Numbered from the stretch's first letter, positions 34,887 to 44,327 are shown. The stretch is 64,000 nucleotides of DNA from Derxia lacustris (GCF_002105195.1 NZ_MUHU01000002.1:186001-250000), one strand, 5' to 3'. The notes: a model not told the origin generated them from the sequence alone. Made by a program: numbers and translations.

Positions 34887-34894
34887 GGCTGACC

Positions 34895-35323
34895 TCAGAC
34901 TTGGAGCGACTTGGGTTGTTGCGCGGCATGCGGATGCGTGGCTTCGGCGTAGACCTTGAGCTTCTTGATCATCGCGTAGCCGAGCGGACCCTTCGGCAGC
35001 ATGCCCTTGACAGCCTTCTCAAGCGCACGCCCCGGGAAGCGAGCCTGCATCTTTTCGAAGTTCGTTTCGTAGATACCGCCGGGATAGCCCGAGTGACGGT
35101 AGTACTTCTTGTCGAGTGCCTTGGTGCCGGTCACGCGAATCTTGCCGGCGTTGACGACGACAATGAAGTCACCGGTATCAACGTGAGGCGTGTATTCGGG
35201 CTTGTGCTTGCCACGCAGGCGGCGAGCGATTTCGGCGGCGAGCCGACCCAGAACTACGTCGGTAGCGTCGACCACGAACCACTCGTGATTGACTTCAGCC
35301 GGCTTGGCGGAAAAAGTTTTCAT
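34895..35323 (-). CDS. rplM: 50S ribosomal protein L13
   Basis: A 142-residue L13, the same length as in E. coli, starting [39 protein letters not shown] and the HSGYPGG motif are conserved. The start at 35323 is preferred over an ATG 12 bases upstream. It heads the rplM-rpsI operon. Confidence 0.98.
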   Translation of the reverse strand: MKTFSAKPAEVNHEWFVVDATDVVLGRLAAEIARRLRGKHKPEYTPHVDTGDFIVVVNAGKIRVTGTKALDKKYYRHSGYPGGIYETNFEKMQARFPGRALEKAVKGMLPKGPLGYAMIKKLKVYAEATHPHAAQQPKSLQV

Positions 35324-35460
35324 GTTGCATCGCAAAGTGCAGACCGGGAAAGCCCGGGGGGTTCAGCGCACCCCAGAAATCCGACCCGGAAGTGCAGGCG
35401 AGAACCGCTTGGACGGCCGAGTTGCCATGCTGAAGGCAAGCGGCGTTCGGTCGGATCAGT
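35324..35460 (-). promoter_or_regulatory. rplM 5' leader
   Basis: The leader upstream of rplM contains a CCGGG-AAAG-CCCGG hairpin (35344-35357 on the plus strand). L13 leaders in several bacteria mediate feedback control; whether this one does cannot be told from a single stem. No clear promoter boxes were seen. Confidence 0.3.
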
Positions 35461-35539
35461 AAACGGAAAGTCGGCTACTTTAATGCGTTGAGCATCGAAC
35501 TGTCAAATCGCACGACAGCCAAACACAGATAGCCAAGAC

Positions 35540-35572
35540 AAAAAAAAGCCCAGGCACCTGAGGCACCCGGGC
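35540..35572 (-). terminator. intrinsic terminator of the candidate sRNA
   Basis: On the minus strand GCCCGGGTGCC, loop TCA, GGTGCCTGGGC folds into an 11-pair stem with three wobble pairs and is followed by eight T residues. No protein gene on this strand ends just upstream, which is why an RNA gene is suspected. Confidence 0.85.
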
Positions 35573-35661
35573 AGAATCCACCAAAGAGGAGGGTGGAGGA
35601 GACGCGGTGATCAACCATGCGACTTCCAAACTCATCACGTTGGAAGCACATAGCTGGCATG
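35540..35661 (-). ncRNA. candidate small RNA with anti-Shine-Dalgarno loops
   Basis: About 120 bases on the minus strand framed by a good sigma70 promoter (35668-35696) and a strong intrinsic terminator (35540-35572). The transcript would fold into a CTTCCAA/TTGGAAG hairpin (35646-35640 with 35629-35623) and a CCACC/GGTGG hairpin (35596-35592 with 35582-35578) whose nine-base loop reads CTCCTCTTT. A second CTCCTCC stretch precedes that stem. Exposed CU-rich loops that can pair with ribosome-binding sites are typical of Hfq-dependent regulatory RNAs. There is no ORF on this strand that fits between promoter and terminator. It lies between rplM and the OsmC-like gene. Confidence 0.65.
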
Positions 35662-35667
35662 AGGCAA

Positions 35668-35696
35668 ACTATAGCTAACCCTATTGTGCAACGCAA
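35668..35696 (-). promoter_or_regulatory. sigma70 promoter of the candidate sRNA
   Basis: On the minus strand TTGCGT (35696-35691) and TATAGT (35673-35668) are separated by exactly 17 bases, close to the TTGACA/TATAAT consensus. The predicted start is near 35661. The region is less GC-rich than its surroundings. Confidence 0.7.
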
Positions 35697-35741
35697 GAAA
35701 TTGCCGCCCCACCCACCCATCAACCCGTAACTTTCTACATC

Positions 35742-36167
35742 ATGAAATGTACCGTTCGTTGGTTATCGTCTGCCGGCATGGCCTTTCTTGGCGAGTCCGG
35801 CAGTGGGCACACGACCATGATGGATGGCGCCCCTGAGGGCGGCGGTCGCAATCTGGCTCCTCGCCCGATGGAACTGCTTCTGATGGGCACGGGTGGCTGC
35901 ACCGCCTACGACGTGGTCCACATCCTCAAGAAGGCGCGCGCTGACGTACGGGATTGCGAAGTCAGCCTTGAAGCAGAACGTGCGGCCGAAGATCCGAAGG
36001 TTTTCGAGCGCATCCACTTCCATTTCAAGGTGGTGGGACGCGGACTGCAGCAAAAGCAGGTGGAGCGCGCGATCAACCTGTCGCACGACAAATACTGCTC
36101 GGCCTCGATCATGCTGGCCAAGTCGGCTGCCATCACGCATTCCTACGAGATCGTCGAGGCGCAATAG
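35742..36167 (+). CDS. OsmC family protein (YhfA-like)
   Basis: A 141-residue OsmC-fold protein. The RPMELLLMGTGGCTAYDVVHIL segment carries the first conserved cysteine and KYCSASIMLAKSA the second, as in YhfA-type members. OsmC proteins are thiol peroxidases; the YhfA subgroup is less well defined. It is divergent from the candidate sRNA and convergent with coq7. The ribosome site is weak. Confidence 0.92.
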   Translation: MKCTVRWLSSAGMAFLGESGSGHTTMMDGAPEGGGRNLAPRPMELLLMGTGGCTAYDVVHILKKARADVRDCEVSLEAERAAEDPKVFERIHFHFKVVGRGLQQKQVERAINLSHDKYCSASIMLAKSAAITHSYEIVEAQ

Positions 36168-36205
36168 CTTCAGACGGCGCCGCCAGAACACTCGCCTGCC
36201 GCCGA

Positions 36206-36865
36206 TCACACCTTGGCTGCGACCGAGGTCATCACCCTGGCGGCAAGACGCATGCAGCCCTTGACCGGCGCCGGCAAGCCCCAGCCACCAGCCGCCACAG
36301 CGGCATCCGCATGCGCCACCTCGTCCGCCTTCATCTGCTCGACGATGGCGCGACTGCGCACGTCGGTCGCCGGCAGCCGGTCGAGATGCCCGGCCAGATG
36401 CGCCTCAACCTGTCGCTCGGTTTCCGCCATGAAGCCAAGACTGGCCGCATCGCCGATCCGGCCGGCCACCGCACCGATCGCGAACGCACCGAGGTACCAG
36501 AGCGGATTCAGGCGCGACCGATGCGCACCCAGCTCCTCGATGCGCCGAGCGGTCCAGGCGAGATGGTCCCGCTCCTCGGCAGCCGCCTGACGGAACTGCT
36601 CGCGAACCCGCTCGTCACGCGCGGTCAGCGCCTGCGACTGGTAAAGCGCCTGGGCGCAGACCTCGCCCACATGGTTGACGCGCATGAGGCTGCCTGCCAG
36701 CTCCCGCTCCGATGCCGGCAAGTCATCCGACTGCACAGGAAACTCCAGCTCACGCGATGTCGCCGGCACGCCGAAAACCGAGCGCAACGCGGTGTCGAAC
36801 TCGACAATGACGCGATCACGCGTGGAGAGTTGCCGGGCGGACGCAGTGGCGACGAATGAGCTCAT
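36206..36865 (-). CDS. coq7: demethoxyubiquinone hydroxylase Coq7
   Basis: A 219-residue di-iron monooxygenase of the Burkholderiales Coq7 type. Iron ligands are in [30 protein letters not shown] and [12 protein letters not shown] (two EExxH-like helices). It performs the C6 hydroxylation in ubiquinone biosynthesis at the inner membrane. Length and position next to the OsmC gene and rplM match other members of the order. Confidence 0.95.
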   Translation of the reverse strand: MSSFVATASARQLSTRDRVIVEFDTALRSVFGVPATSRELEFPVQSDDLPASERELAGSLMRVNHVGEVCAQALYQSQALTARDERVREQFRQAAAEERDHLAWTARRIEELGAHRSRLNPLWYLGAFAIGAVAGRIGDAASLGFMAETERQVEAHLAGHLDRLPATDVRSRAIVEQMKADEVAHADAAVAAGGWGLPAPVKGCMRLAARVMTSVAAKV

Positions 36866-37161
36866 TTGCGGACAGGTAGGTGGAGTAGATGTGGTTATCT
36901 ATAGAGCGTCGGCGTGGCTCGAAGTGACTCGGCGCAACCGAAAACATTGCTGTTGCGCGAATCCGACAGCCCAACACTCCGATACAAGGAAAAGGGGTGT
37001 CGACCGTGCTCGCTACAACGTTCTCTGAAAGAATCGCCAGCAGCTTCCCAGCAGGTCCAGGAAGTTACTGAACTCTGGGCGCGGCCGAAATGTCAATTTC
37101 AAGAGTGGCGCCCTCACGGAAGAGTATTCAGGCTTTCTACAAACATCGTGGAGAAAACCTT
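36866..37161. other. divergent region: coq7 and porin promoters, porin leader
   Basis: Nearly 300 bases without a gene. A TCTATAGA palindrome at about 36898-36905 is a possible -10 region for coq7. The right part is a lower-GC leader of the porin gene; I see no clear promoter boxes for it and no repeat. Confidence 0.4.
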
Positions 37162-38304
37162 ATGAAGAAGTCGCTTCTGGCGCTGGCCGTCCTCGGCACG
37201 TTTGGCGGTGCTGCTTATGCCCAAAGCACCGTTACTCTTTACGGTATTGCGGACGCGTATTACGAGAATCTCGATAACGGCCCCAAGTCCATCAATCGCA
37301 TTTCGAGCGGTGGCATCAGCGGTTCGCGTATCGGCTTCCGCGGCAACGAAGATCTGGGCGGCGGCACGTCGGCCATCTTCACGATCGAAGGCGGCATCAA
37401 CCTGGACGACGGCACGAACGGTCAAGGCGCTGTCTGGGGCCGTCAGGCTTTCGTCGGCCTGAAGGGCGGCTTCGGTCAAGCCACCATCGGTCGTCATCAA
37501 ACCCCGCTGTACGACATCGTCGTCAACTACGGTGGTGCTGGTAACGGCCAAAGCATCGGCGGCGCGTCGAACGTGTTCGCGTTCAACAACGGCACGCCCT
37601 ACACCACCACGGCGACCGTCGCTTCCGCCGCGCAAGCCCGCGTGAACAATTCGGCCAAGTACGTCAGCCCGAGTTTCTACGGTCTGACCCTGACGGCCTT
37701 CGTTGGCTTCGGTGAAAACTCCACCACCAACGTCAAGACCACGGCCGGCAACACGCTCGCCATCGGCGGTGAGTACAAGAACGGCCCGATCGCTGCCAGC
37801 GCCCTGTACCAGGAAACGAAGGCGAATCCCACGACCAACGTGACGGTCGACAAGCTGCGTACGTTCGCTGTCGGCGCCTCGTACGACTTCGGCGTGGTCA
37901 AGCCCTTCGTGCTGTACCAAGCCAACAAGTCGTCGCAATTCGCCACCTACGTCAACACGACGACGACCCCGACCTCGACCGCCTACACGGCCAAGGCTCT
38001 CAGCGGCTACTACGTCGATCTCGGCGTTGCTGCTCCCCTGGGCGGCGGTGTCCTGAACGTCGACTACGGCTTCCTGAACAACCGCAACACGCAAGGCGTG
38101 CTGAACGACGACGGCGATGCCAAGTCGGCTGGCCTGCGTTACGACTACAGCCTGTCGAAGCGCACCCTCGTATACACCGGCGTTCAAAAGCTCTGGAACG
38201 ACGCGCAATCGGCGTACAACCTCGGCGGCACGACCGGCAGCCTGGTCAACTACCGTGGCCAAGACCCGCGCACCGTGTTCGCTGGCGTCCGTCACACCTT
38301 CTAA
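37162..38304 (+). CDS. major outer-membrane porin
   Basis: A 380-residue trimeric porin. The signal peptide MKKSLLALAVLGTFGGAAYAQ is followed by the mature STVTLYGIADAYYE start, GSRIGFRGNEDLGGGTSAIF, the WGRQAFVGLKGGFGQATIGRH region bearing the constriction-loop part, and a terminal RHTF. The start at 37162 has a GGAG site eight bases upstream. Codon use is relaxed compared with neighbours (many GGT, GCT, AAC, CGT), as expected for a very abundant protein. A strong terminator follows. It is distinct from the catabolic-cluster porin at 8156. Confidence 0.96.
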   Translation: MKKSLLALAVLGTFGGAAYAQSTVTLYGIADAYYENLDNGPKSINRISSGGISGSRIGFRGNEDLGGGTSAIFTIEGGINLDDGTNGQGAVWGRQAFVGLKGGFGQATIGRHQTPLYDIVVNYGGAGNGQSIGGASNVFAFNNGTPYTTTATVASAAQARVNNSAKYVSPSFYGLTLTAFVGFGENSTTNVKTTAGNTLAIGGEYKNGPIAASALYQETKANPTTNVTVDKLRTFAVGASYDFGVVKPFVLYQANKSSQFATYVNTTTTPTSTAYTAKALSGYYVDLGVAAPLGGGVLNVDYGFLNNRNTQGVLNDDGDAKSAGLRYDYSLSKRTLVYTGVQKLWNDAQSAYNLGGTTGSLVNYRGQDPRTVFAGVRHTF

Positions 38305-38338
38305 TGAAGGCATGTTCCCCGGCTTGCCGGGGAATTCG

Positions 38339-38365
38339 AAAAAGCCACCTTCGGGTGGCTTTTTT
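38339..38365. terminator. bidirectional intrinsic terminator
   Basis: AAAAAGCCACC, loop TTCG, GGTGGCTTTTTT gives a seven-pair GC stem with A and T runs. It ends the porin transcript and, read on the other strand, that of polA. Confidence 0.9.
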
Positions 38366-38386
38366 CATTTCCAGGCGCCGAATATG

Positions 38387-41155
38387 TCAGTGCGCCGCCT
38401 CCCAATTGGGTCCGATTCCCACTTCTGCGATGAGCGGAACACTGAGTTGCGCAACCTCGGCCATCAGCTGGGGAATCCGGATGCGGACATGCTCAAGCTC
38501 CGCCTCGGGAACCTCGAACACCAGTTCGTCATGCACCTGCATGACCATGCGCGTGCGCCAAGCTTCGGCATCGATGGCCTTTTGCGTGGCGATCATCGCC
38601 AGCTTGATGAGGTCCGCAGCCGTGCCCTGCATCGGCGCGTTGATCGCGGCGCGTTCCGCCCCCTGCCGACGCGGGCCGTTCGGCGAATTGATCTCGGGCA
38701 GCCAGAGGCGCCGGCCGAATACTGTTTCGACATAGCCATTCTGCTTGGCCAATACGCGCGTGCGTTCCATGTAATCGGCGACGCCCGGATAACGGGTGAA
38801 ATAACGATCGATATAGAGCTTTGCCGCGTCTCGGCTTATGCCTAGATTTCCCGCCAACCCGAATGCGCTCATTCCGTAAATCAAGCCGAAATTGATGACC
38901 TTGGCATAGCGCCGCTGTTCATTGCTGACCGATTCCGGTGCAATTCCAAATATTTCTCCGGCCGTGGCGCGATGGACATCGATTCCCTCGGTAAAGGCGC
39001 GCTTGAGATTCGCGTCATCGGCGATATGGGCCATGATTCGCAATTCAATTTGCGAATAATCGGCGCTGACAATCACATGCCCGGGCGCGGCGATGAAAGC
39101 CTCGCGGATGCGCCTGCCTTCGGGCGTGCGGATCGGGATGTTCTGGAGGTTGGGCTCGTTGGAGGCCAGCCGCCCGGTCACCGCCACCGCCTGCGCATAG
39201 TTGGTGTGCACGCGACCGGTGGCCGGATTGACCATGCGCGGCAACTTGTCGGTATAGGTGCTCTTCAGCTTCGAAAGCCCGCGATGTTCGAGAATGATCT
39301 TGGGCAGCGGATAGTCCTCGGCGAGCTTTTGCAGCACTTCCTCGTCGGTGGACGGCGCGCCACTCGGCGTCTTCTTGACCACCGGCAAACCGAGCTTGCC
39401 GAACAGCAATTCGCCGATCTGCTTGGGCGAGCCGATGTTGAATGGCTGGCCGGCGGCGGTGTGCGCTTCCTGTTCGAGTTCGAGAATGCGCTGGCCGAGC
39501 GCATGGCTTTGGGCGGCGAGCAGATCGGCGTCGATCAGCACGCCGCAGCGCTCGATACGCGCAAGCACTTCCGAAACCGGCAGCTCGATTTGCTCGTACA
39601 CATAGCTGAGCCCGGCTTCGCGCTCGACCTGGGGCCAGAGATTGCGATGCAGCCGCAGCGTGATGTCGGCGTCCTCGGCGGCGTATTCGGTCGCGCGGTC
39701 GACCGCGACCTGATCGAAGCAGATCTGCGCCGCGCCCTTGCCGGCCACCTGCTCGAAAGTGATGGTGGTCTCGTTGAGATGGCGCAGCGCGAGCGAATCC
39801 ATGTCGTGGCTGCGGTGCGATTCGAGCACATAGCTTTGCAGCAGCGTGTCGTGCGCGACGCCGGCCAGCGCGATGCCGTGATTGAGCAGCACATGGCGGT
39901 CGTACTTGAGGTTCTGGCCGACCTTGCGCCGGGCCGGATTCTCGATCCAGGGCTTGAGGCGGGCCAGCACGGCTTCGCGGCCGAGCTGGTCGGGCGCATC
40001 GGCATAGCGATGCGCGAGCGGGATGTAGCAGGCCGCGCCCGGCTCGACGCTGAGCGACAGGCCGACGATCTCGGCGCGCATCGGATCGAGCGAGGTGGTT
40101 TCGGTATCGAAGCTGGTCAGCTCGGCCGCCTCGATGCGCGCCAGCCAGGCGTCGAGCGCGTCGGGCGTGGTCACGCAGTCGTAGTGGCGCTCGATGGCGG
40201 CGGCGAACAGGTCGCCGGCGGCGGCCTCGGTGGGCAAGTCGGCTGCGGCGGCCGGGCCCGGCGCGGTCGTGCCGGCGCCGGCGCGCGCGCTGCCCAGCTC
40301 GCGCAGCCAGGTACGAAAGCCGTAGCGCTCGTACAGCTCGCGGATCGCGTCCAGATTCGGCTCCGCGGGCAGCAGGCTTTCCACCGTCGCGCCCTGCGCC
40401 GACAGATCGCAGTCGCACTTGACCGTGAGCAGCTCGCGCGTGAGCGGAAAGTTCGGCACGGCGCGGCGCAGGTTCTCGCCGGTCACGCCCTTGAAGCTGT
40501 CGGCCGCCGCGACGATGGCGTCGAGCGAGCCGTGCTCGGCCAGCCATTTCACCGCCGTCTTCGGGCCAACCTTGTCCACGCCGGGCACGTTGTCGACCGT
40601 GTCGCCGATCAGCGCCAGGTAATCGACGATGCGCTCCGGCGGCACGCCGAACCGCGCGATCACGCCTTCGCGGTCGAGCAGTTCGGGCTTGCCGTCCTTG
40701 CTCATGGTGTTGACCAGCGTGACGTGCTGATCGACCAGTTGCGCCAGATCCTTGTCGCCGGTCGACACCACCACGTCGATGCCCTTGGCCGAGGCTTCGC
40801 GGCACAGCGTGCCGATCACGTCGTCGGCCTCGACGCCTTCCACCATCAGGATCGGCCAGCCCTCGGCGCGCACCGCCGCGTGGATCGGCTCGATCTGGCG
40901 TGCCAGATCCTCGGGCATGGAGGCGCGGTTGGCCTTGTATTCCGGGTACAGGTCGTCGCGGAAGGTCTTGCCGCGCGCATCGAACACGCAGGCGATGTAG
41001 TCGGCGCTGAAGTCGCTGCGCAGCCGGCGCAGCATGGCCAGGATGCCGTGCAGCGCGCCGGTCGGCTCGCCCTGCGGACTGCGCAGGTCGGGCAGCGCAT
41101 GGAAGGCGCGATACAGGTAGCTGGACCCATCGACCAGAAGAAGACGCTTGTTCAT
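38387..41155 (-). CDS. polA: DNA polymerase I
   Basis: A 922-residue three-domain enzyme. The 5'-3' exonuclease domain (1 to about 290) has VDGSSYLYRAFHA and STGDKDLAQLV. The 3'-5' exonuclease domain starts near 340 with SFDTETTSLDP and keeps its acidic residues. The polymerase domain has DYSQIELRIMAHI, RRYAKVINFGLIYGM (O-helix) and MQVHDELVFEV. It is about average in length and complete. It shares a terminator with the porin gene. Part of the polymerase-domain coding region (about 38760-39060) is somewhat less GC-rich. Confidence 0.98.
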   Translation of the reverse strand: MNKRLLLVDGSSYLYRAFHALPDLRSPQGEPTGALHGILAMLRRLRSDFSADYIACVFDARGKTFRDDLYPEYKANRASMPEDLARQIEPIHAAVRAEGWPILMVEGVEADDVIGTLCREASAKGIDVVVSTGDKDLAQLVDQHVTLVNTMSKDGKPELLDREGVIARFGVPPERIVDYLALIGDTVDNVPGVDKVGPKTAVKWLAEHGSLDAIVAAADSFKGVTGENLRRAVPNFPLTRELLTVKCDCDLSAQGATVESLLPAEPNLDAIRELYERYGFRTWLRELGSARAGAGTTAPGPAAAADLPTEAAAGDLFAAAIERHYDCVTTPDALDAWLARIEAAELTSFDTETTSLDPMRAEIVGLSLSVEPGAACYIPLAHRYADAPDQLGREAVLARLKPWIENPARRKVGQNLKYDRHVLLNHGIALAGVAHDTLLQSYVLESHRSHDMDSLALRHLNETTITFEQVAGKGAAQICFDQVAVDRATEYAAEDADITLRLHRNLWPQVEREAGLSYVYEQIELPVSEVLARIERCGVLIDADLLAAQSHALGQRILELEQEAHTAAGQPFNIGSPKQIGELLFGKLGLPVVKKTPSGAPSTDEEVLQKLAEDYPLPKIILEHRGLSKLKSTYTDKLPRMVNPATGRVHTNYAQAVAVTGRLASNEPNLQNIPIRTPEGRRIREAFIAAPGHVIVSADYSQIELRIMAHIADDANLKRAFTEGIDVHRATAGEIFGIAPESVSNEQRRYAKVINFGLIYGMSAFGLAGNLGISRDAAKLYIDRYFTRYPGVADYMERTRVLAKQNGYVETVFGRRLWLPEINSPNGPRRQGAERAAINAPMQGTAADLIKLAMIATQKAIDAEAWRTRMVMQVHDELVFEVPEAELEHVRIRIPQLMAEVAQLSVPLIAEVGIGPNWEAAH

Positions 41156-41230
41156 CGTTGGAGACAGCTCGTGGCGGGAAGGCCGGCATTATGTCGGGTC
41201 GCCCTGGGGGCCGCTGCTAGAATCCGGCCG

Positions 41231-41617
41231 ATGAAAACCCCCTCGCTGCCGCCCGCGTCGCGGCACATCCCGGCCCGGCGCAGCCGCATTGCCGGCCTGC
41301 TCGCGGGCCTCGCGATCGGTCTGGCCGCAGTCGCTACGCAAGCCGCCGAGCAAGCGCCCGACCTCAAGCTCGAACCGGTGCCCGACGGCGCGCCCACGCT
41401 CGAAGGTGGCACGCCGGCCGACATCACCATCCGCCGCGACAACCGCGCCGAGTTCAAGGAATACCGCGTGAACGGCCGGCTCTATGCAGTCAAGGTCACG
41501 CCCATCGGCGGCAAGCCCTACTGGCTCATCGACCGCAGCGGCGGCGGACAACTCCAGCGTTTCGACGGCCCCTCGCCCAACCTCACGGTCCCGAGCTGGC
41601 TGATTCTCGAGTGGTGA
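41231..41617 (+). CDS. DUF2782 domain-containing periplasmic protein
   Basis: A 128-residue protein with an N-terminal signal or anchor segment (IAGLLAGLAIGLAAVATQAAE) and the DUF2782 domain: ADITIRRDNRAEFKEYRVNGRLYAVKV and PYWLIDRSG. Small proteins of this family sit beside polA and thrB in many betaproteobacteria. Role unknown, probably periplasmic. It is divergent from polA and ten bases upstream of thrB, so likely co-transcribed with it. Confidence 0.9.
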   Translation: MKTPSLPPASRHIPARRSRIAGLLAGLAIGLAAVATQAAEQAPDLKLEPVPDGAPTLEGGTPADITIRRDNRAEFKEYRVNGRLYAVKVTPIGGKPYWLIDRSGGGQLQRFDGPSPNLTVPSWLILEW

Positions 41618-41627
41618 GCAAGAACCC

Positions 41628-42626
41628 ATGGCCGTATTCACGCCGGTAAGTCCGGCCGAGGCAGACGTCTGGCTGCGCCAGTACGACCTCGGCGCGCTCG
41701 TGTCGATCGAAGGCATCGGATCGGGCATCGAGAACAGCAACTTCTTCGTCACCACCACGTCGGCCGACAACGGCGGACGCTTCGTGCTGACCATCTTCGA
41801 GAACCTGGACGCGGCCCAGCTGCCGTTCTATCTCGAATTCATGGCGGCGCTCGCCGCGCGCGGCGTGGCCGTGCCGCGCCCGATGGCCGACCGCAGCGGC
41901 GCGATCCTGCAAAGCCTCAAGGGCAAGCCCTGCTGCCTGGCCACGCGGCTGGTCGGCGAGTTCGAGCTCGATCCGTTGCCCGAGCATTGCCGCCAGCTCG
42001 GCCGCACCATTGCCCTCATGCATGAAGGCGGCGCCGCCTTTGCCGCCGCCCGGCCCGAGCTGATGCAGCCCAATCTGCGCGGCCTCGACTGGCAGCGGGA
42101 AATGCTGCCGCAGGTGCTCAGCTGGCTGCCGGTCGACGTCGCCGCGCTGCTCCAGGACGAGATCGCCGCGCAGACCGCGCACCAGTCGGGCGCCGAGCAC
42201 GCCGCCCTGCCGCGCGGCCCGGTGCATGCCGACATCTTCCGCAACAACGTGCTGTTCGACGGCACGCGCGCCGCGCCGCATCTGGGCGGCGTGTTCGACT
42301 TCTACTTCGCCGGCGTCGATACCTTCGTGTTCGACCTTGCCGTCGCGGTCAACGACTGGGCCATCGACCTCGACACCGGTGCGATCGATCCGGCGCGCGC
42401 CGAGGCACTGCTCGCCGCCTATGCCGCCGAGCGCCCCTTCACCGCCGCCGAACGCGCCGCCTGGCCGATGGCCCTGCGCGCCGGCGCGCTGCGGTTCTGG
42501 GTCAGCCGCCTGTACGACTACTACCGCCCGCGCGAAGCCGAAACACTCACGCCGCACGATCCGACCCACTTCGAACGCATCCTGCGACTGCGGCGCGCCT
42601 CCCCGGCCTGCGCCCTGCCCGCCTGA
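41628..42626 (+). CDS. thrB: homoserine kinase (APH-fold type)
   Basis: A 332-residue aminoglycoside-phosphotransferase-fold homoserine kinase, the form used by betaproteobacteria and pseudomonads instead of the GHMP type. The start MAVFTPVSPAEADVWLRQYDLG, the nucleotide region GIENSNFFVTT, and the catalytic loop PVHADIFRNNVLF with metal site GVFDFYFAG are present. It phosphorylates homoserine in threonine biosynthesis. Confidence 0.95.
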   Translation: MAVFTPVSPAEADVWLRQYDLGALVSIEGIGSGIENSNFFVTTTSADNGGRFVLTIFENLDAAQLPFYLEFMAALAARGVAVPRPMADRSGAILQSLKGKPCCLATRLVGEFELDPLPEHCRQLGRTIALMHEGGAAFAAARPELMQPNLRGLDWQREMLPQVLSWLPVDVAALLQDEIAAQTAHQSGAEHAALPRGPVHADIFRNNVLFDGTRAAPHLGGVFDFYFAGVDTFVFDLAVAVNDWAIDLDTGAIDPARAEALLAAYAAERPFTAAERAAWPMALRAGALRFWVSRLYDYYRPREAETLTPHDPTHFERILRLRRASPACALPA

Positions 42627-42648
42627 CGCGCTCGCAACCAGCACCTAC

Positions 42649-43428
42649 ATGCAGGCCTATCGATTGCCGGCCGCCGCCGGATGGCACTGGATCCGCGACG
42701 GCTTTGCGCTGTTCCGGCGCCAGCCCATCGCGCTGATGACGCTGTTCCTGTTCTATCTGTTCACGCTGTTTCTGGTGGTGCTCATTCCGCTCGCCGGGCC
42801 ACTGGTCGAAATCGCGCTGATGCCCGGGCTCTCGGTCGGCTTTCTCAGCGCCGCCAAGGCCGCCAGCGAAGGGCGCGGCGTGAATGTGCGCGAACTGGTG
42901 GTCGGCTTTCGCGCCAACGACGGCCGCGCCGCCAAGCCGCTGCTCCAGCTCGGCGGGCTGTATTTCCTGGCGATCTGCGCGGTATTCGTGCTGTCCGCCG
43001 CGCTCGACGACGGCACGCTCTACCAGCTGTTCATCGAGGGCCGCGAGCCGGTGCCGGGCGAGCTTGAATCGCCCCGGCTCACCGCTTCGATGCTGGCGGC
43101 CATCGTCGGCTATCTGGCGGTCACGCTCAGCTTCTGGTTCGCGCCGGCGCTGGTGGCTTGGCATGAGGTGCCGCCGCTCAAGGCGCTGTTCTTCAGCATG
43201 GTCGCGGGCTGGCGCAACATCGGCGCGTTCTTCAACTTCTTTGCCGGCGCCTTCGCGGTGATGCTGCTGGCCCAGGTGCTGCTGGTGGCGCCGCTCGCGC
43301 TGTTCGGCGCGCCGGCCTCGCTGCAAGCCTTTCTGGTGATGCCGCTGTCGGTCGTGGTGTTCTCGACGCTGCACTGCGCCATCTACCTGTCCTACCGCCA
43401 GACCTTCGGTCTCGACGCGCAAGCCTGA
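42649..43428 (+). CDS. BPSS1780-type membrane protein
   Basis: A 259-residue integral membrane protein with about six hydrophobic segments. It starts MQAYRLPAAAGWHWIRDGFALFRRQP, the N-terminal pattern of the family found next to homoserine kinase in Burkholderia and relatives. The family is uncharacterised. It lies 22 bases after thrB and eight bases before an AEC transporter gene, so it is likely in one transcription unit with them. Confidence 0.85.
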   Translation: MQAYRLPAAAGWHWIRDGFALFRRQPIALMTLFLFYLFTLFLVVLIPLAGPLVEIALMPGLSVGFLSAAKAASEGRGVNVRELVVGFRANDGRAAKPLLQLGGLYFLAICAVFVLSAALDDGTLYQLFIEGREPVPGELESPRLTASMLAAIVGYLAVTLSFWFAPALVAWHEVPPLKALFFSMVAGWRNIGAFFNFFAGAFAVMLLAQVLLVAPLALFGAPASLQAFLVMPLSVVVFSTLHCAIYLSYRQTFGLDAQA

Positions 43429-43436
43429 CCTGCGCG

Positions 43437-44327
43437 ATGCAGACCGCGCTGCTGCTGCTGCCCGATTTCGCGCTGATTGCGCTCGGCGTGCTGCTGGCGC
43501 GGCGCGGCGGCTTCGCGCCGCAGTTCTGGAGCGGCATCGAGCGGCTGGTCTACTTCATCCTGTTTCCGGCGCTGCTGCTGCATTCCATCGCGCGCACCAG
43601 CTTTCATGCCGGCACCGCGCTGGCGCTGGTGCAGAGCGCCGTCGGCATCACGCTGGCGGGCGCGGCACTGGGTTGCGCGGTGCTGGCGTTCAGGCCCGAT
43701 GCGCGGCGCTTTTCGTCCGGCATCCAGTGCGCGTTCCGCTTCAACAGCTATGTGGCGCTGGCGCTTGCCAGCCGGCTCGGCGGCGAGACCGGCACCGCCA
43801 ACATGGCGATCCTGATCGGCGTGGCGGTGCCGCTGGCCAATGCGATGGCGGTGTTCGCGCTGGCGCGCAACAGCGAGCGCAGCCTGCTGGCCGAGCTGGC
43901 GCGCAATCCGCTGCTGGTGGCGACGCTGGCCGGCCTGCTGTTCAACCTTGCCGGCGGCACGCTGGCCGAGCCGGTCGCGGCCCTGCTCAGCCGGCTCGGT
44001 CAGGCGTCGATCGCGCTCGGGCTGATCGCCGTCGGCGCCGGGCTGCAACTGCGCCATCTGGACAGCGCCCGGCTGCTGGTCGGCTGGTTCACCTTCGTCA
44101 AGCTGGGGCTGCTGCCGCTGGTGGCCTGGGCGCTCGCGCATGCCTTCGCGCTGCCGCCGGCCGAAGCCCGCATCGTGATCCTGTTCGGCTGCCTGCCGAC
44201 CGCCTCGTCGGCCTATGTGCTGGCCCAGCGCATGGGCGGCGACGGCCCGCTGGTCGCCGGGCTCATCTCGCTGAGTACCGTGGTGTCGATGGCGGCGATC
44301 CCGCTTTGGCTCGCCCTGCTCGGCTAG
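43437..44327 (+). CDS. AEC family transporter (auxin efflux carrier-like)
   Basis: A 296-residue permease with about ten membrane helices. LPDFALIALGVLLARRG at the start, CAFRFNSYVALALASRLGG, and LFGCLPTASSAYVLAQRMGGD near the C-terminus are typical of the AEC superfamily. These carry small organic acids such as malate or malonate; substrate unknown. It closes the DUF2782-thrB-membrane protein unit and borders the decayed accessory patch. Confidence 0.92.
   Translation: MQTALLLLPDFALIALGVLLARRGGFAPQFWSGIERLVYFILFPALLLHSIARTSFHAGTALALVQSAVGITLAGAALGCAVLAFRPDARRFSSGIQCAFRFNSYVALALASRLGGETGTANMAILIGVAVPLANAMAVFALARNSERSLLAELARNPLLVATLAGLLFNLAGGTLAEPVAALLSRLGQASIALGLIAVGAGLQLRHLDSARLLVGWFTFVKLGLLPLVAWALAHAFALPPAEARIVILFGCLPTASSAYVLAQRMGGDGPLVAGLISLSTVVSMAAIPLWLALLG

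Noticed and set aside
35475-35723. 82-residue minus-strand ORF between rplM and the OsmC gene
   Set aside because: It runs straight through a strong intrinsic terminator and starts upstream of the promoter; no ribosome site or family features. The non-coding RNA explanation fits better.
38972-41617. 881-residue plus-strand ORF opposite polA
   Set aside because: Antisense shadow of polA; only its last 128 codons (from 41231) are the real DUF2782 gene.
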